From: Prevotella sp.
GTDB taxonomy: Bacteria > Bacteroidota > Bacteroidia > Bacteroidales > Bacteroidaceae
DNA length: 64,000 nt
Direction of reading: 5' to 3'
NCBI GenBank assembly: GCA_017458125.1
Contig: JAFTGB010000022.1
Coordinates: 1 to 64,000 of the forward strand
Of the stretch, positions 43,826 through 52,379 are shown in pieces; within the stretch, counting starts at the first letter, position 1; every line of letters begins with the position of its first letter. The position numbers and the translations under genes were made by a program. Under the pieces are notes generated by a model. The model did no database searches. It was given only the letters and a program-made list of their open reading frames with translations, and was not told where the DNA came from.

Positions 43826-45055
43826 TTAGCCTAACAGCCGTTTGGAGAAGTAGCGCACTGGGTACCAGACGCTGAGGAAGCCCACGGCGAGCACGGTGAC
43901 GAAGACGAGCACGATGTCCAAAGGGTGGACGCTGACAGGGTAGGCGTTGACAACGAAGGAACCCTCGCTGGCTCCAAGGCGCACAATGCCGTAGGTCTGC
44001 TGAATCCAGCAGAGCAGCAGTCCGAAGGCTATGCCGATGGTGGCTCCTATGATGCTGATCATACGTCCCTCGAAAAGGAAGATGCGGCTGATTTGCCGGT
44101 CGGAGGCTCCTAAGTTGTGCAGGGTGACAACGTCGTCGCGCTTGTCGATGATGAGCATGGAGAGGGATCCGATGATGTTGAAACAGGCTATCATCAGGAT
44201 GAAGGTCAGAAAGACGTAGGCCAGCAGCTTCTCTATTTTCATGATGCGGAACGTGTCTTCCTGCTGTTCGTAGCGGTCACGAACGTAGTATTTGTCGCCG
44301 GCTATCTGCTGCACTTGCGACTTCACCCGGTCAAAGTCGCTGCCGGGCTTGAGGCGTAACTCAAGGGATGACAGCATGCCGTCCTGCGCAAACAGCTGGC
44401 GGGTGAATTGAATGGAGGTGAGGATGTAGTTCTTGTCGTACTTGCCTTGCTTCATGCTGAAGACGACTCCGGGCGAGTATAGCTCACCCTCAACGAAGCC
44501 CTCGGTGGGATTGGCCATGTTGAGCTGGCCTTCGCGCTGAGGGGCAAAGATGCGGAGTGGCTGCTGGTAGGTGTAGCCCAGGCCTAACAGGTAGGCCACG
44601 CCCAAACCAGGAATGCCGTAGTTCATGTCGGCAGCATGCAGCTCGAAGCTGCCGGGGCCTTCCAGTATCTCGCGAATGTGCGTCAGCTGGTCAAAGTTGT
44701 CGTCCACACCCTTTATCTTCACCATCAGCTGCTGGTCGCCATAGACGGCTAACGCCTGGTCTTCGAGGCACTCGGTGGCTACGGCTACCTGCGGCAACTG
44801 GCGTATCTGCATCAGCACAGGGTCGTCGGACGGTGCCGTCTTGCCTTTGACTGGGGTCACCTTCAGCTGAGGGTCCAGCTGGGTGAAGAAGGAGGCCACC
44901 ATGTCGTGGAAACCGTTGAACACGCTGAGCGTTACCACCAAGGCCATGGTAGCCACGGCAACGCCTACGGCTGAGATGGCACTGATGATGTTGATGGCGT
45001 GTGTTGACTTCTTGGAAAAGAGGTAACGCCGTGCGATGTAAAACGGGAAGTTCAT
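43826..45055 (-). CDS. LolC/LolE-like ABC transporter permease (FtsX-like)
   Basis: The 409-residue protein has four transmembrane segments: one after MNFPFYIARRYLFSKKSTHA and three in the C-terminal FtsX domain (LLAYVFLTFILMIACFN, GATIGIAFGLLLCWIQ, IVLVFVTVLAVGFLSVWY). A large periplasmic domain separates them. In the LolCDE system it extracts lipoproteins from the inner membrane; an ATPase partner is not in this window. It overlaps rbfA by 4 bp (ATGA), so it follows rbfA in one operon. Confidence 0.87.
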   Translation of the reverse strand: MNFPFYIARRYLFSKKSTHAINIISAISAVGVAVATMALVVTLSVFNGFHDMVASFFTQLDPQLKVTPVKGKTAPSDDPVLMQIRQLPQVAVATECLEDQALAVYGDQQLMVKIKGVDDNFDQLTHIREILEGPGSFELHAADMNYGIPGLGVAYLLGLGYTYQQPLRIFAPQREGQLNMANPTEGFVEGELYSPGVVFSMKQGKYDKNYILTSIQFTRQLFAQDGMLSSLELRLKPGSDFDRVKSQVQQIAGDKYYVRDRYEQQEDTFRIMKIEKLLAYVFLTFILMIACFNIIGSLSMLIIDKRDDVVTLHNLGASDRQISRIFLFEGRMISIIGATIGIAFGLLLCWIQQTYGIVRLGASEGSFVVNAYPVSVHPLDIVLVFVTVLAVGFLSVWYPVRYFSKRLLG

Positions 45056-45387
45056 TTCTTCAACAGTTCGTCAATGCGCTCAATGTAGTCGAGACTGTCG
45101 TCAATGAAGAAGCGTAGTTCGGGGATGATGCGCAACTGATAGCGGACGCGGGTGCCCAACTCGTAGCGTATCTGCTTGTCGTTCTTAGTGATGTTCTTTA
45201 TCAGTTCCTCGCCCTTTTCGGAAGGGAAGATGCTGAGATATGCCGTACATACACTAAGGTCTGGCGATATTTTTACACGGGTCACGCTGACCATGACACC
45301 ATGCATAGAGCGTGTCTGCTCCTGGAAGATGATGCTAAGTTCCTTCTGAAGCAGACGCGCTATCTTGTTTTGTCTTGTCTCTTGCAT
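45052..45387 (-). CDS. rbfA: Ribosome-binding factor A
   Basis: RbfA helps mature the 30S subunit by binding 16S rRNA. The 111-residue protein has the KH-like fold: RQNKIARLLQKELSIIFQE, then VSVTRVKISPDLSVCTAYLS, and the C-terminal RYQLRIIPELRFFIDDSLD, all family hallmarks. The length is usual. It lies 3 bp downstream of a FKBP gene and overlaps the LolE-like gene by 4 bp, which is an unusual but compact arrangement. Confidence 0.93.
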   Translation of the reverse strand: MQETRQNKIARLLQKELSIIFQEQTRSMHGVMVSVTRVKISPDLSVCTAYLSIFPSEKGEELIKNITKNDKQIRYELGTRVRYQLRIIPELRFFIDDSLDYIERIDELLKK

Positions 45388-45390
45388 GGG

Positions 45391-46155
45391 CTATTCTTTG
45401 GTTTCACTTTGGGCCTGCGGCTCTTCTATGCCCACCAGTTCGACATCGAAGATGAGCGTGCTGAAGGCGGGAATGGGGCCTGAGGGGCGTGCTCCGTAGC
45501 CCAGTTCCTGCGGGATGTAGAGCTGCCACTTGGAACCTACAGGCATCATGGTCAGTGCTTCGGTCCAACCCTTGATGACCTGTGCAGGCGAGAAGGTGAC
45601 GGGATTGCCACCGTGCTTGTCGGTAGAGTCGAAGACAGTGCCGTCGATAAGGCGTCCCTCGTACTTCACTTTCACCTTGTCAGACTCTTTGGGGACAGGA
45701 CCGTTGCCCTTCTGAAGCACCTTGTACTGGAGTCCGCTGGGCAGCGTGACGACACCCTCCTTCTTGGCATTAGCGTCTAAGAAGGCCTTGCCTTCAGCCT
45801 TTTGTTTCTCCTCCTTGGCATGGTGGATGGCTGCCACACGCGAATTGAGGAAATGCTCGGCAAAGGCTTTCTGGATGAGGGTGGTATCTTCGCGCAGACC
45901 ATCGAAGAGACCCTGATAGGCTTTCTGCAGCTGCAGCGAGTCGGAAGTGCCGCTCACCTCCTTGGCCAAGCCTGCCAGGAAACGGTCGCGCACGATGTCG
46001 GCCAGCACGTAACCTGCGGCATAGCTCAGTGAGTCGCTGCCCGTCACAAGTGTGGTGGCGGCATGCTTGGCTTTCTTGTCTTTCTTGGCTGCTTCGGCAG
46101 TAGACAAAGAAGCACCCGCCACGAAGGCGAGTGCTACGATGATGAGTTTCTTCAT
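45391..46155 (-). CDS. FKBP-type peptidyl-prolyl isomerase, exported (first of three)
   Basis: The 254-residue protein has a signal peptide (MKKLIIVALAFVAGASLSTA), a helical dimerisation domain (DSLSYAAGYVLADIVRDRFL onward, about residues 40-135) and a C-terminal FKBP domain with VKVKYEGRLIDGTVFDST, VIKGWTEALTMMPVG and YIPQELGYG. This is the Mip/FkpA layout. It probably acts on periplasmic proteins. It begins at the last base of the neighbouring FKBP gene's stop (TAATG) and is probably cotranscribed with it and with rbfA downstream. Confidence 0.92.
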   Translation of the reverse strand: MKKLIIVALAFVAGASLSTAEAAKKDKKAKHAATTLVTGSDSLSYAAGYVLADIVRDRFLAGLAKEVSGTSDSLQLQKAYQGLFDGLREDTTLIQKAFAEHFLNSRVAAIHHAKEEKQKAEGKAFLDANAKKEGVVTLPSGLQYKVLQKGNGPVPKESDKVKVKYEGRLIDGTVFDSTDKHGGNPVTFSPAQVIKGWTEALTMMPVGSKWQLYIPQELGYGARPSGPIPAFSTLIFDVELVGIEEPQAQSETKE

Positions 46156-47039
46156 TATTTCTTGTTTTCTACGATTTCAAGAAGCTCAATCTTGAAGATA
46201 AGCATAGAGAAAGGCTTGATGTCAGCACCCTGCTGGCGCTCACCGTAGGCAAGCTCCTGGGGAATGTAGACCTCCCAGACGGAACCGACGGGCATGTGAA
46301 CCAGTGCGTCCGTCCAACCCTTGATGACCTGGTTGACAGGGAACTGAGCAGGCTCGCCACGCTTGTAGGAGCTGTCGAACACCTTGCCGTCAAGGGTCTT
46401 GCCCTCGTAATGAACCTTTACAATAGAAGTGTCCTTAGGCAGAGCACCGGCTCCCTCCTTGATGACCTTGTACTGGACACCGCTGGCCAGCTTCTTCACG
46501 CCTTCCTTCTTCTCGTTAGCCTTCAGGAAGTCCTCGCCGGCCTTCTTGTTGGGACCGAACTCCTTCTCCATGTTCTTGGCCTTGATGGTACGCATCATGG
46601 TCTGAGCCACATGCTGGGCAGAGTCAACAGTCATGAGACCACCCTCGCCAGTGGTAGCACTGATGAAACCGGCCATGAAGTTCTTCAGCGAGATGGTCTT
46701 GGTGGAGTCATCACCGAAGAGCTCGTGGTTGATGCCCTTCACCATCTGGTTGCTGATCTGCTGGCCAATCTGAATACCGGCATAGTAGGCGGCCTTCTTC
46801 TTGTCGTCGCCAGCATTGGCACCTTCGTTCACACCTTTGACAAACTCGTCCATGTAGGCAGTGTCAACACCCAGGCGGCCTACAAGGTAGTCCTTCAATC
46901 CCATGGTCTGAGCCATACCAATGGCATAGCTGACGGTGTCCACATCACTCTTTAAGTTAGCCTTAGGAGTGCCGTTGCCGCAAGAGTACATCATTACGGC
47001 AGCTACTGCTGCAAGTGCAGCAAAAGTAAACTTTTTCAT
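46155..47039 (-). CDS. FKBP-type peptidyl-prolyl isomerase, lipoprotein (second of three)
   Basis: The 294-residue protein has a lipoprotein signal (MKKFTFAALAAVAAVMMYSC, Cys20) and then the same layout: a long helical N-terminal domain (DTVSYAIGMAQTMGLKDYL to about residue 180) and a C-terminal FKBP domain (VKVHYEGKTLDGKVFDSS, VIKGWTDALVHMPVG, IPQELAYGERQQGAD). It would be membrane-anchored, probably in the outer or inner membrane facing the periplasm. It lies 49 bp from the third FKBP gene. Confidence 0.92.
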   Translation of the reverse strand: MKKFTFAALAAVAAVMMYSCGNGTPKANLKSDVDTVSYAIGMAQTMGLKDYLVGRLGVDTAYMDEFVKGVNEGANAGDDKKKAAYYAGIQIGQQISNQMVKGINHELFGDDSTKTISLKNFMAGFISATTGEGGLMTVDSAQHVAQTMMRTIKAKNMEKEFGPNKKAGEDFLKANEKKEGVKKLASGVQYKVIKEGAGALPKDTSIVKVHYEGKTLDGKVFDSSYKRGEPAQFPVNQVIKGWTDALVHMPVGSVWEVYIPQELAYGERQQGADIKPFSMLIFKIELLEIVENKK

Positions 47040-47088
47040 TGCTTTCGTTTTATAATGTTTAAATTTAACTCTTAAATCTAAATACTTT

Positions 47089-47694
47089 TTACATTACTTG
47101 AATTAACTCAACGTCAAAGATAAGAGCTGCAAATGGAGGAATGGAGTTGCCTGCACCGCCCTCGCCGTAAGCCAGGCGATAGGGGATGAAGAAACGGTAC
47201 TTGGCTCCCTCTTGCATGAGTTGCAGACCTTCAGTCCAACCGGCGATGACCTGCTGAAGTCCAAACACGGCAGGCTCGCCGCGCTGTACGCTCGAATCGA
47301 ACACGGTGCCGTCAATGAGGAATCCCTCGTAATGGCACTTCACCGAGTCTTTGGCCGTGGGCTTCTTGCCGTTGCCCTCCTTCAGCACTTGATACTGAAG
47401 GCCGCTGGGCAGGGTGACGATACCGTCCTTCTTGGCATTCTCTGCTAAGTATTTCTCGCCAGCTTCCTTATGCTGCTTGCCGGCTTCGGCACGCTGCTGA
47501 CTAATCTTCTTTTCCTGTTCGGCGAAGTATTCCTGAACGATGCGCTGGGCCTCGCTGCTCTTTACCTTTAGTTCATTGCCGGCCAGCACGTCTTTAACAG
47601 CCTGTGCAAAGTCGTCGATGTTAAGGGCTTGTCCGCCCATGTTGGCCAACTGGTGGCCGATGCCAATGCCAAGGGCATAGCTTACTTTATCCAT
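47089..47694 (-). CDS. FKBP-type peptidyl-prolyl isomerase, probably cytoplasmic (third of three)
   Basis: The 201-residue protein has no signal peptide (MDKVSYALGIGIGHQLANMG) and the FklB-like layout: N-terminal helical domain, then an FKBP domain with VKCHYEGFLIDGTVFDSS, VIAGWTEGLQLMQEG and IPYRLAYGEGGAG. Absence of a leader means it is likely cytoplasmic. It is the promoter-proximal gene of the three, with a TACCTTTG element upstream. The three isomerases thus cover cytoplasm, membrane and periplasm from one cluster. Confidence 0.92.
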   Translation of the reverse strand: MDKVSYALGIGIGHQLANMGGQALNIDDFAQAVKDVLAGNELKVKSSEAQRIVQEYFAEQEKKISQQRAEAGKQHKEAGEKYLAENAKKDGIVTLPSGLQYQVLKEGNGKKPTAKDSVKCHYEGFLIDGTVFDSSVQRGEPAVFGLQQVIAGWTEGLQLMQEGAKYRFFIPYRLAYGEGGAGNSIPPFAALIFDVELIQVM

Positions 47695-47728
47695 ACGTCT
47701 AATACCTTATAATATTAAAAATCGGCCG

Positions 47729-47736
47729 CAAAGGTA
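47729..47736 (-). promoter_or_regulatory. -7 element of the FKBP gene cluster
   Basis: The minus strand reads TACCTTTG, a TAnnTTTG match 35 bp before the FKBP start at 47694. A -33 TTTG is not clear. Confidence 0.6.
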
Positions 47737-47809
47737 CAAATAATCTCTGATTTACGTGCGATATTTCGGGAAAAATTACTAATTTTGTGCATTCTTAATA
47801 CTTTAGCTT

Positions 47810-48505
47810 ATGAAAAAGATTGTAGTATTGACGGGTGCAGGCATGTCGGTGGAGAGTGGTTTGAAGACTTTCCGCGATGCTGACGGCTTGTGGGAGGAAT
47901 ATCCTGTGCAGCAGGTGGCTACCCACGAGGGATGGTTGGCCAATCCCACACTGGTGACGAATTTTTATAACATGCTGCGAAAGAAGTGCTGGGGGGTGAA
48001 ACCTAACGAGGGTCATCGGCTGGTGGCTGCCCTGGAACAGCAGTACGAAGTGACGGTGGTGACGCAAAATGTTGACAACCTGCATGAAATGGCGGGTTCG
48101 TCGCGAGTAATTCATCTGCATGGCGAACTGATGAAAGTATGCTCAAGCAACGACCCTGACGACTCGCGCTACCAACAGCTGCTGACTCCTGAGAACTGTG
48201 AAGTGGAACCCGGAACAAAGGCTGGTGACGGTTCGTTGCTGCGCCCCTTCATCGTGTTCTTCGGCGAAGCCGTGCCCATGATAGCTCCTGCTGCCGAGGA
48301 GTGTCAACAGGCTGACATCTTCATCATCATCGGCACGTCGCTCAACGTTTATCCCGCAGCGGGACTTATTCAGTACACTCGCCCTGGTATACCCATCTAC
48401 CTCATCGACCCCAAGCCCGTTTCAACAGGCAGCCGTCAGGTGACGCAGATACAGAAGGGCGCCTCGGAAGGCATGCGCGAGTTGAGCAAGCTACTGCTGA
48501 AGTAA
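47810..48505 (+). CDS. Sirtuin, NAD-dependent protein deacylase (cobB-like)
   Basis: The 231-residue protein removes acyl groups from lysines using NAD. It has GAGMSVESGLKTFRDADGLW, VVTQNVDNLHEMAG, the catalytic His in VIHLHGELM, LRPFIVFFGEAVP and IIGTSLNVYPAAGLIQY, the sirtuin hallmarks. The zinc-binding region has only two cysteines (MKVC and ENC, about 24 residues apart) instead of the usual four, so the structural zinc may be absent, as in some bacterial sirtuins. The start is ATG at 47810. The last 15 bp overlap the convergent protease gene. Confidence 0.92.
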   Translation: MKKIVVLTGAGMSVESGLKTFRDADGLWEEYPVQQVATHEGWLANPTLVTNFYNMLRKKCWGVKPNEGHRLVAALEQQYEVTVVTQNVDNLHEMAGSSRVIHLHGELMKVCSSNDPDDSRYQQLLTPENCEVEPGTKAGDGSLLRPFIVFFGEAVPMIAPAAEECQQADIFIIIGTSLNVYPAAGLIQYTRPGIPIYLIDPKPVSTGSRQVTQIQKGASEGMRELSKLLLK

Positions 48506-50065
48506 TATCCGGCTATACTCACCCTTTGTGTTGAGTATACGCTCAGCCTCCAGCAGCATTTTGTCATTGCGCAGACCTATCTGCATCTGACCGCCTTGGT
48601 AGTAGTAGGCACCTACGATGTCTTGCTCTAACAACTGCTGAATCTCTTCCCGACGGCGTTCAAGGTCGCTGTTCAGGTCGTGATGGTCTATCTTGGCCTT
48701 CAAAGCCTCAAACTCGGCCTTGGCGTCATCGTAGTACCCCTCGAAACGGACAGCCTTCTCCAGTTCGGACAGCTGCTTCTTGCTCAGCTGGTCGTAGGTG
48801 AAGCCTGCCTTGGCAACGCGCTGCTTGAACTCTTCGTAGTCGGCATCGGTCAGGTGGAAGTCCTTGGCAGGGGCTATGCTGGGGTGACGGGCTATGTAGT
48901 CAACCACATAGTCGAACATCACTTCCGTGGAGTCCAGACGGTCTAAATAGATGGTTATGTTGCCCAGCGTGTCAGGTTTCACCTCCACGTCGGGCTTGAT
49001 GCCTTCTTTCATCTCAATGCCTCGCCCGCTGGGCAGATAGTAACGCGAAGTGGTGAGCTTCAGATTGGCATTGTATGGTAAATCCACGTTAGGCACCTGT
49101 ACCAGTCCCTTACCGTAGGTTCGTGTACCTACCACGATGCCACGCTTCAAATCCTGCAAGGCACCGCAGGTAATCTCGCTGGCTGACGCTGTCTCCTTGT
49201 TCACCAGCACAACGATGGGCATGATGGTGTCAATGGGTTCCAGCCGCGTCTTGTATTCCGAGTTGGCACGTTTCAGCTTACCCTTGGTCTCCACAATCTT
49301 CTGACCCTTCGGAACCCACATGCTCAGAATGTCAACACACTCCGACAACGAGCCGCCGCCATTGCCGCGAAGGTCAAGTACCAGCTTGCGCGCACCTTGC
49401 TTCTTCAGCTCAATGTAAGCCAGACGCATCTGTTTGGCCGCATCGCCCGTAAACGTGTTCAGGCTGATGTAGCCCACGCTGTCAGGGCGCATGCCGTACC
49501 ATGTAATCTCGGGCATCTTGATGCTTTGGCGCGTAATCTTGAACTTCATCGTCTTGCCCGTGGAAGGACGACGTATCTTGAGTACAAAGCTCGTGCCAGC
49601 TTCGCCACGCAGACGACTGCTCACGTAGTCAGTCATCTTCCCAGTCATCAGTGAGTCGTCAATCTGCAGAATGACATCGCCCTTCTTCAGCCCAGCCTCA
49701 GTGGCCGGCATGCCCTCATAAGGCTCGTCAATGACCACATGCTTCTGCTTCTGGTGGTAACGGATGAGCGCCCCGATGCCTGCATACTTACCCGTCAGCA
49801 TCTGCTTTAGCTCCTTCTGACGCTCGTCAGGATAATACTCCGTGTAGGGGTCAAGCGAGTGCAGCATGGCATCAATACCCGTAGTGATGACCTTGTTGGC
49901 ATCAAGCGTGTCGACATACATCAGGTCCAGATTTCTATACAAGGCATTAAAGATCTCCAGGTTCTTTGCTACCTCAAGATTATGGTTCCTCACGCCCTGT
50001 GCCCACAGGCCTGTGGCACCCGTCAGCAGCATTGTCAGCAATAGGAAAAAGCGTCTTTTCATCAT
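48491..50065 (-). CDS. S41-family C-terminal processing peptidase
   Basis: The 524-residue protein has a signal peptide (MMKRRFFLLLTMLLTGATGL, cleavage near WAQ), a PDZ domain (about residues 90-175, with YEGMPATEAGLKKGDVILQI) and the tail-specific protease domain with LDLRGNGGGSLSECVDIL, the catalytic Ser in VLVNKETASASEITCGAL (about residue 295) and Lys in GTRTYGKGLVQVP (about 320). It would act in the periplasm on C-termini of unfolded or tagged proteins. A -7 element lies upstream on the minus strand. Its 3' end overlaps the sirtuin gene by 15 bp. Confidence 0.93.
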   Translation of the reverse strand: MMKRRFFLLLTMLLTGATGLWAQGVRNHNLEVAKNLEIFNALYRNLDLMYVDTLDANKVITTGIDAMLHSLDPYTEYYPDERQKELKQMLTGKYAGIGALIRYHQKQKHVVIDEPYEGMPATEAGLKKGDVILQIDDSLMTGKMTDYVSSRLRGEAGTSFVLKIRRPSTGKTMKFKITRQSIKMPEITWYGMRPDSVGYISLNTFTGDAAKQMRLAYIELKKQGARKLVLDLRGNGGGSLSECVDILSMWVPKGQKIVETKGKLKRANSEYKTRLEPIDTIMPIVVLVNKETASASEITCGALQDLKRGIVVGTRTYGKGLVQVPNVDLPYNANLKLTTSRYYLPSGRGIEMKEGIKPDVEVKPDTLGNITIYLDRLDSTEVMFDYVVDYIARHPSIAPAKDFHLTDADYEEFKQRVAKAGFTYDQLSKKQLSELEKAVRFEGYYDDAKAEFEALKAKIDHHDLNSDLERRREEIQQLLEQDIVGAYYYQGGQMQIGLRNDKMLLEAERILNTKGEYSRILLQQ

Positions 50066-50087
50066 GTACTTCTTTAAATTATGCCTG

Positions 50088-50095
50088 CAAAATTA
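50088..50095 (-). promoter_or_regulatory. -7 element of the S41 peptidase gene
   Basis: The minus strand reads TAATTTTG, a TAnnTTTG match 23 bp before the ATG at 50065. Confidence 0.5.
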
Positions 50096-50134
50096 CAAAA
50101 AAATACGCTTCCAGTGAATTTTTTCGCCAAAAAG

Positions 50135-50166
50135 TTTGCGAGTTTCAGAAAAACCTATTACCTTTG
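50135..50166 (+). promoter_or_regulatory. Promoter of tRNA-Asn
   Basis: TTTG at 50135-50138, a 20-bp spacer and TACCTTTG at 50159-50166: a full consensus match. The tRNA starts 30 bp after the -7 element. Confidence 0.85.
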
Positions 50167-50195
50167 CACCCGCAAATCAGAAATGACAAGCACCT

Positions 50196-50269
50196 GCTTC
50201 AGTAGCTCAGTTGGTTAGAGCACCTGACTGTTAATCAGGGGGTCGTTGGTTCAAGCCCATCCTGAAGCG
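50196..50269 (+). tRNA. tRNA-Asn (anticodon GTT)
   Basis: A 74-nt cloverleaf: acceptor GCTTCAG/CTGAAGC, D-arm GCTC/GAGC, anticodon stem CCTGA/TCAGG with loop CTGTTAA giving the anticodon GTT at 50230-50232, a 5-nt variable loop, and a T-arm with loop TTCAAGC. The T-stem has GTTGG against CCATC, leaving one T-T mismatch at the second pair (50246-50260), where relatives have a fully paired stem. Discriminator G is at 50269; CCA is not encoded in full. A terminator follows. It is the left border of a low-GC accessory region, and tRNA genes are common att sites. Confidence 0.93.
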
Positions 50270-50282
50270 CCTTAAGAATCAA

Positions 50283-50316
50283 GGAGTTAGAGAAATCTAA
50301 CTCCTTTTTCTTTTTT
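50283..50316 (+). terminator. Rho-independent terminator after tRNA-Asn
   Basis: A 9-bp stem GGAGTTAGA (50283-50291) / TCTAACTCC (50296-50304) with a GAAA tetraloop is followed by TTTTTCTTTTTT. Confidence 0.9.
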
Positions 50317-50319
50317 CCT

Positions 50320-50339
50320 CGGGAACACCACGGGAACAC
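50320..50339 (+). repeat. Two CGGGAACAC repeats spaced 11 bp apart (possible attachment arm site)
   Basis: CGGGAACAC occurs at 50320-50328 and 50331-50339, directly after the tRNA-Asn terminator. The spacing equals that of short direct repeats beside the tRNA-Met fragment and next to the integrase gene at 61.1 kb, suggesting a remnant integrase arm site. The rest of the 490-bp gap up to 50555 holds only A+T-rich DNA and the hsdM promoter. Confidence 0.5.
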
Positions 50340-50497
50340 ACACCCTGGTTTCAGCGTCTCCAAACGTGCTTACAGATTGTCATTTGTTGTCAATCATAAA
50401 ATGATTTTTATTACCTTATTGTATATAATAATGAATCATTTTTCCATTATCAAACACTTTTTTCAAAAAAACATATCCAATAATCGTATTTTTTGCT

Positions 50498-50505
50498 TAA
50501 CTTTG
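50498..50505 (+). promoter_or_regulatory. -7 element of the type I restriction-modification operon
   Basis: TAACTTTG matches TAnnTTTG, 50 bp before the hsdM ATG. No -33 TTTG is seen at the right distance. Confidence 0.5.
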
Positions 50506-50555
50506 TGGGAAATTATTGATAACAGCCTAATATGAACTGAATTGTTATTTGAAAA

Positions 50556-52379
50556 ATGATCAATATACGAAAACTCGAAGCCGAGCTATGGGAGTCGGCA
50601 GATTTATTGAGACAAGGCAGTAAACTTACAAGCAGTCAGTATTGTATGCCTGTGCTGGCTTTGCTGTTCTTACGCTATGCCTACAGCCGCTACAAGATGG
50701 TAGAGGCAGAGATATTGCAGAACCGCCCCAGTCGTGGTGGGCGTGTAATGCCTGTTGAACCCAGTGACTTCGCCGCTAAGAGTGCACTGTATCTGCCCCG
50801 CGAGGCTCAGTTCGACTATCTTGTAAACTTGCCTGATAATATCGTGACTGCTGGCTTGAAGACCAAGGACGGACAGGAAATCAACTCGTTAGGCGAGGCT
50901 GTGAATAATGCCATGCAACTGGTGGAAGACCAGAGCGAACAACTGACGGGCGTACTGCCCAAGACCTACACAATGTTCGCTGACGACCTCCTACGCGAAC
51001 TGCTTCGTATCTTCAACAATAAGACCATTGACGAGGTCGGTGGCGACATCATCGGGCGAATCTATGAATACTTCCTTTCCAAGTTTGCAAAAGCGGTAGC
51101 CTCTGACGATGGCGTGTTCTTTACGCCTAAATCGCTGGTAAAGATGCTGGTCAATGTGCTGGAGCCCACACAAGGTGTGATGCTCGACCCCGCCTGTGGT
51201 TCGGGTGGTATGTTTGTGCAGACGGGTGACTTTGTGAATCAGGCAGGACTCAATGCCAATACCCAAATGACCTTTTTCGGACAAGAGAAGGTGGAGTATA
51301 ACGCTCAGCTTTGTTTGATGAATATGGCAGTACATGGGCTTAACGGTCGTATTATCTCTGGTGACGAAGCTAACTCATTCTATCACGATGCCCATAATCT
51401 GGCTGGTAAGTGCGACTATGTCATGGCCAATCCTCCATTCAATGTCGATAAGGTGAAAGCTGAGTCCGCCTCTGCTGCAGGTCGTCTTCCTTTCGGACTC
51501 CCCGGCGTGAACGCCAAGACCAAGGAGATAGGCAATGCCAACTATCTTTGGATTAGCTATTTCTATGCCTACCTTAACGACCATGGACGTGCCGGCTTCG
51601 TAATGGCAAGTTCGGCTACCGATAGTGCGAACAAAGATCGCGACATCCGTGAAAAACTAGTGCGTACAGGTGATGTGGATGTGATGGTCAGCGTGGGTAA
51701 CAACTTCTTCTATACGCTCTCGTTGCCTTGCTCGCTGTGGTTCTTCGACCGCAATAAGCATGCTGATATTCGTGATAAGGTACTCTTCATCGATGCCCGC
51801 AATTACTATACCGTGGTTGACCGCACCTTGAACGAATGGACTGAGTGGCAATTGCGCAACCTGCAAGCCATCGTGCATCTTTATCGCGGTGAAAAGGAAA
51901 AATATCAACAGTTGCTTGCCGAGTATCAATCTGTATTAGGCGATACAACTGTAGCTTCTGCTCAGGAAGCACTTGATAAGCAAAAGGCCATAGCGAAAGA
52001 GATTATTGCCAATGCCACCCGCAAAGACAAGAAACGCATCGAGGCTGAACAGAATGCCCTCATTGCCGAACTGGAAGACACACTTGAGACGGCCCGTCAG
52101 CATGAATGGCTTACGGAGAAGTTTGGCGACGGTGAATATCAGGATGTGCTCGGCCTCTGCAAGATAGCCTCCATTCAGGAGATAGAAGAAAAGAACTATT
52201 CTCTTACTCCAGGTGCATACGTCGGCGTGGCCGAACAGGAAGACGACGGCGTGGATTTCCATGAACGCATGACCGAGATTCATGCAGAGCTGGCACAGCT
52301 GAACAAGGAAGCCAACGTCTTAATGGACGAGATACAAAAAGCATGGGAGAAACTGAAAAGAAACAGAAAGATGACATAA
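50556..52379 (+). CDS. hsdM: HsdM, type I restriction-modification N6-adenine methyltransferase
   Basis: The 607-residue subunit methylates adenine in the recognition site set by HsdS. It has an N-terminal helical HsdM_N domain (LEAELWESADLLRQG onward), SAM-binding motif I DPACGSGGMFVQTG at residue 211, and the catalytic motif IV NPPF at residues 292-295. The C-terminal third (about residues 460-600) is a long helical region, QKAIAKEIIANATRKDKKRI and onward, typical of this subfamily. The start is ATG at 50556. Its stop overlaps the ATG of the next gene (TAATG). Being first in the operon, methylation would be produced before the nuclease. Confidence 0.95.
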   Translation: MINIRKLEAELWESADLLRQGSKLTSSQYCMPVLALLFLRYAYSRYKMVEAEILQNRPSRGGRVMPVEPSDFAAKSALYLPREAQFDYLVNLPDNIVTAGLKTKDGQEINSLGEAVNNAMQLVEDQSEQLTGVLPKTYTMFADDLLRELLRIFNNKTIDEVGGDIIGRIYEYFLSKFAKAVASDDGVFFTPKSLVKMLVNVLEPTQGVMLDPACGSGGMFVQTGDFVNQAGLNANTQMTFFGQEKVEYNAQLCLMNMAVHGLNGRIISGDEANSFYHDAHNLAGKCDYVMANPPFNVDKVKAESASAAGRLPFGLPGVNAKTKEIGNANYLWISYFYAYLNDHGRAGFVMASSATDSANKDRDIREKLVRTGDVDVMVSVGNNFFYTLSLPCSLWFFDRNKHADIRDKVLFIDARNYYTVVDRTLNEWTEWQLRNLQAIVHLYRGEKEKYQQLLAEYQSVLGDTTVASAQEALDKQKAIAKEIIANATRKDKKRIEAEQNALIAELEDTLETARQHEWLTEKFGDGEYQDVLGLCKIASIQEIEEKNYSLTPGAYVGVAEQEDDGVDFHERMTEIHAELAQLNKEANVLMDEIQKAWEKLKRNRKMT

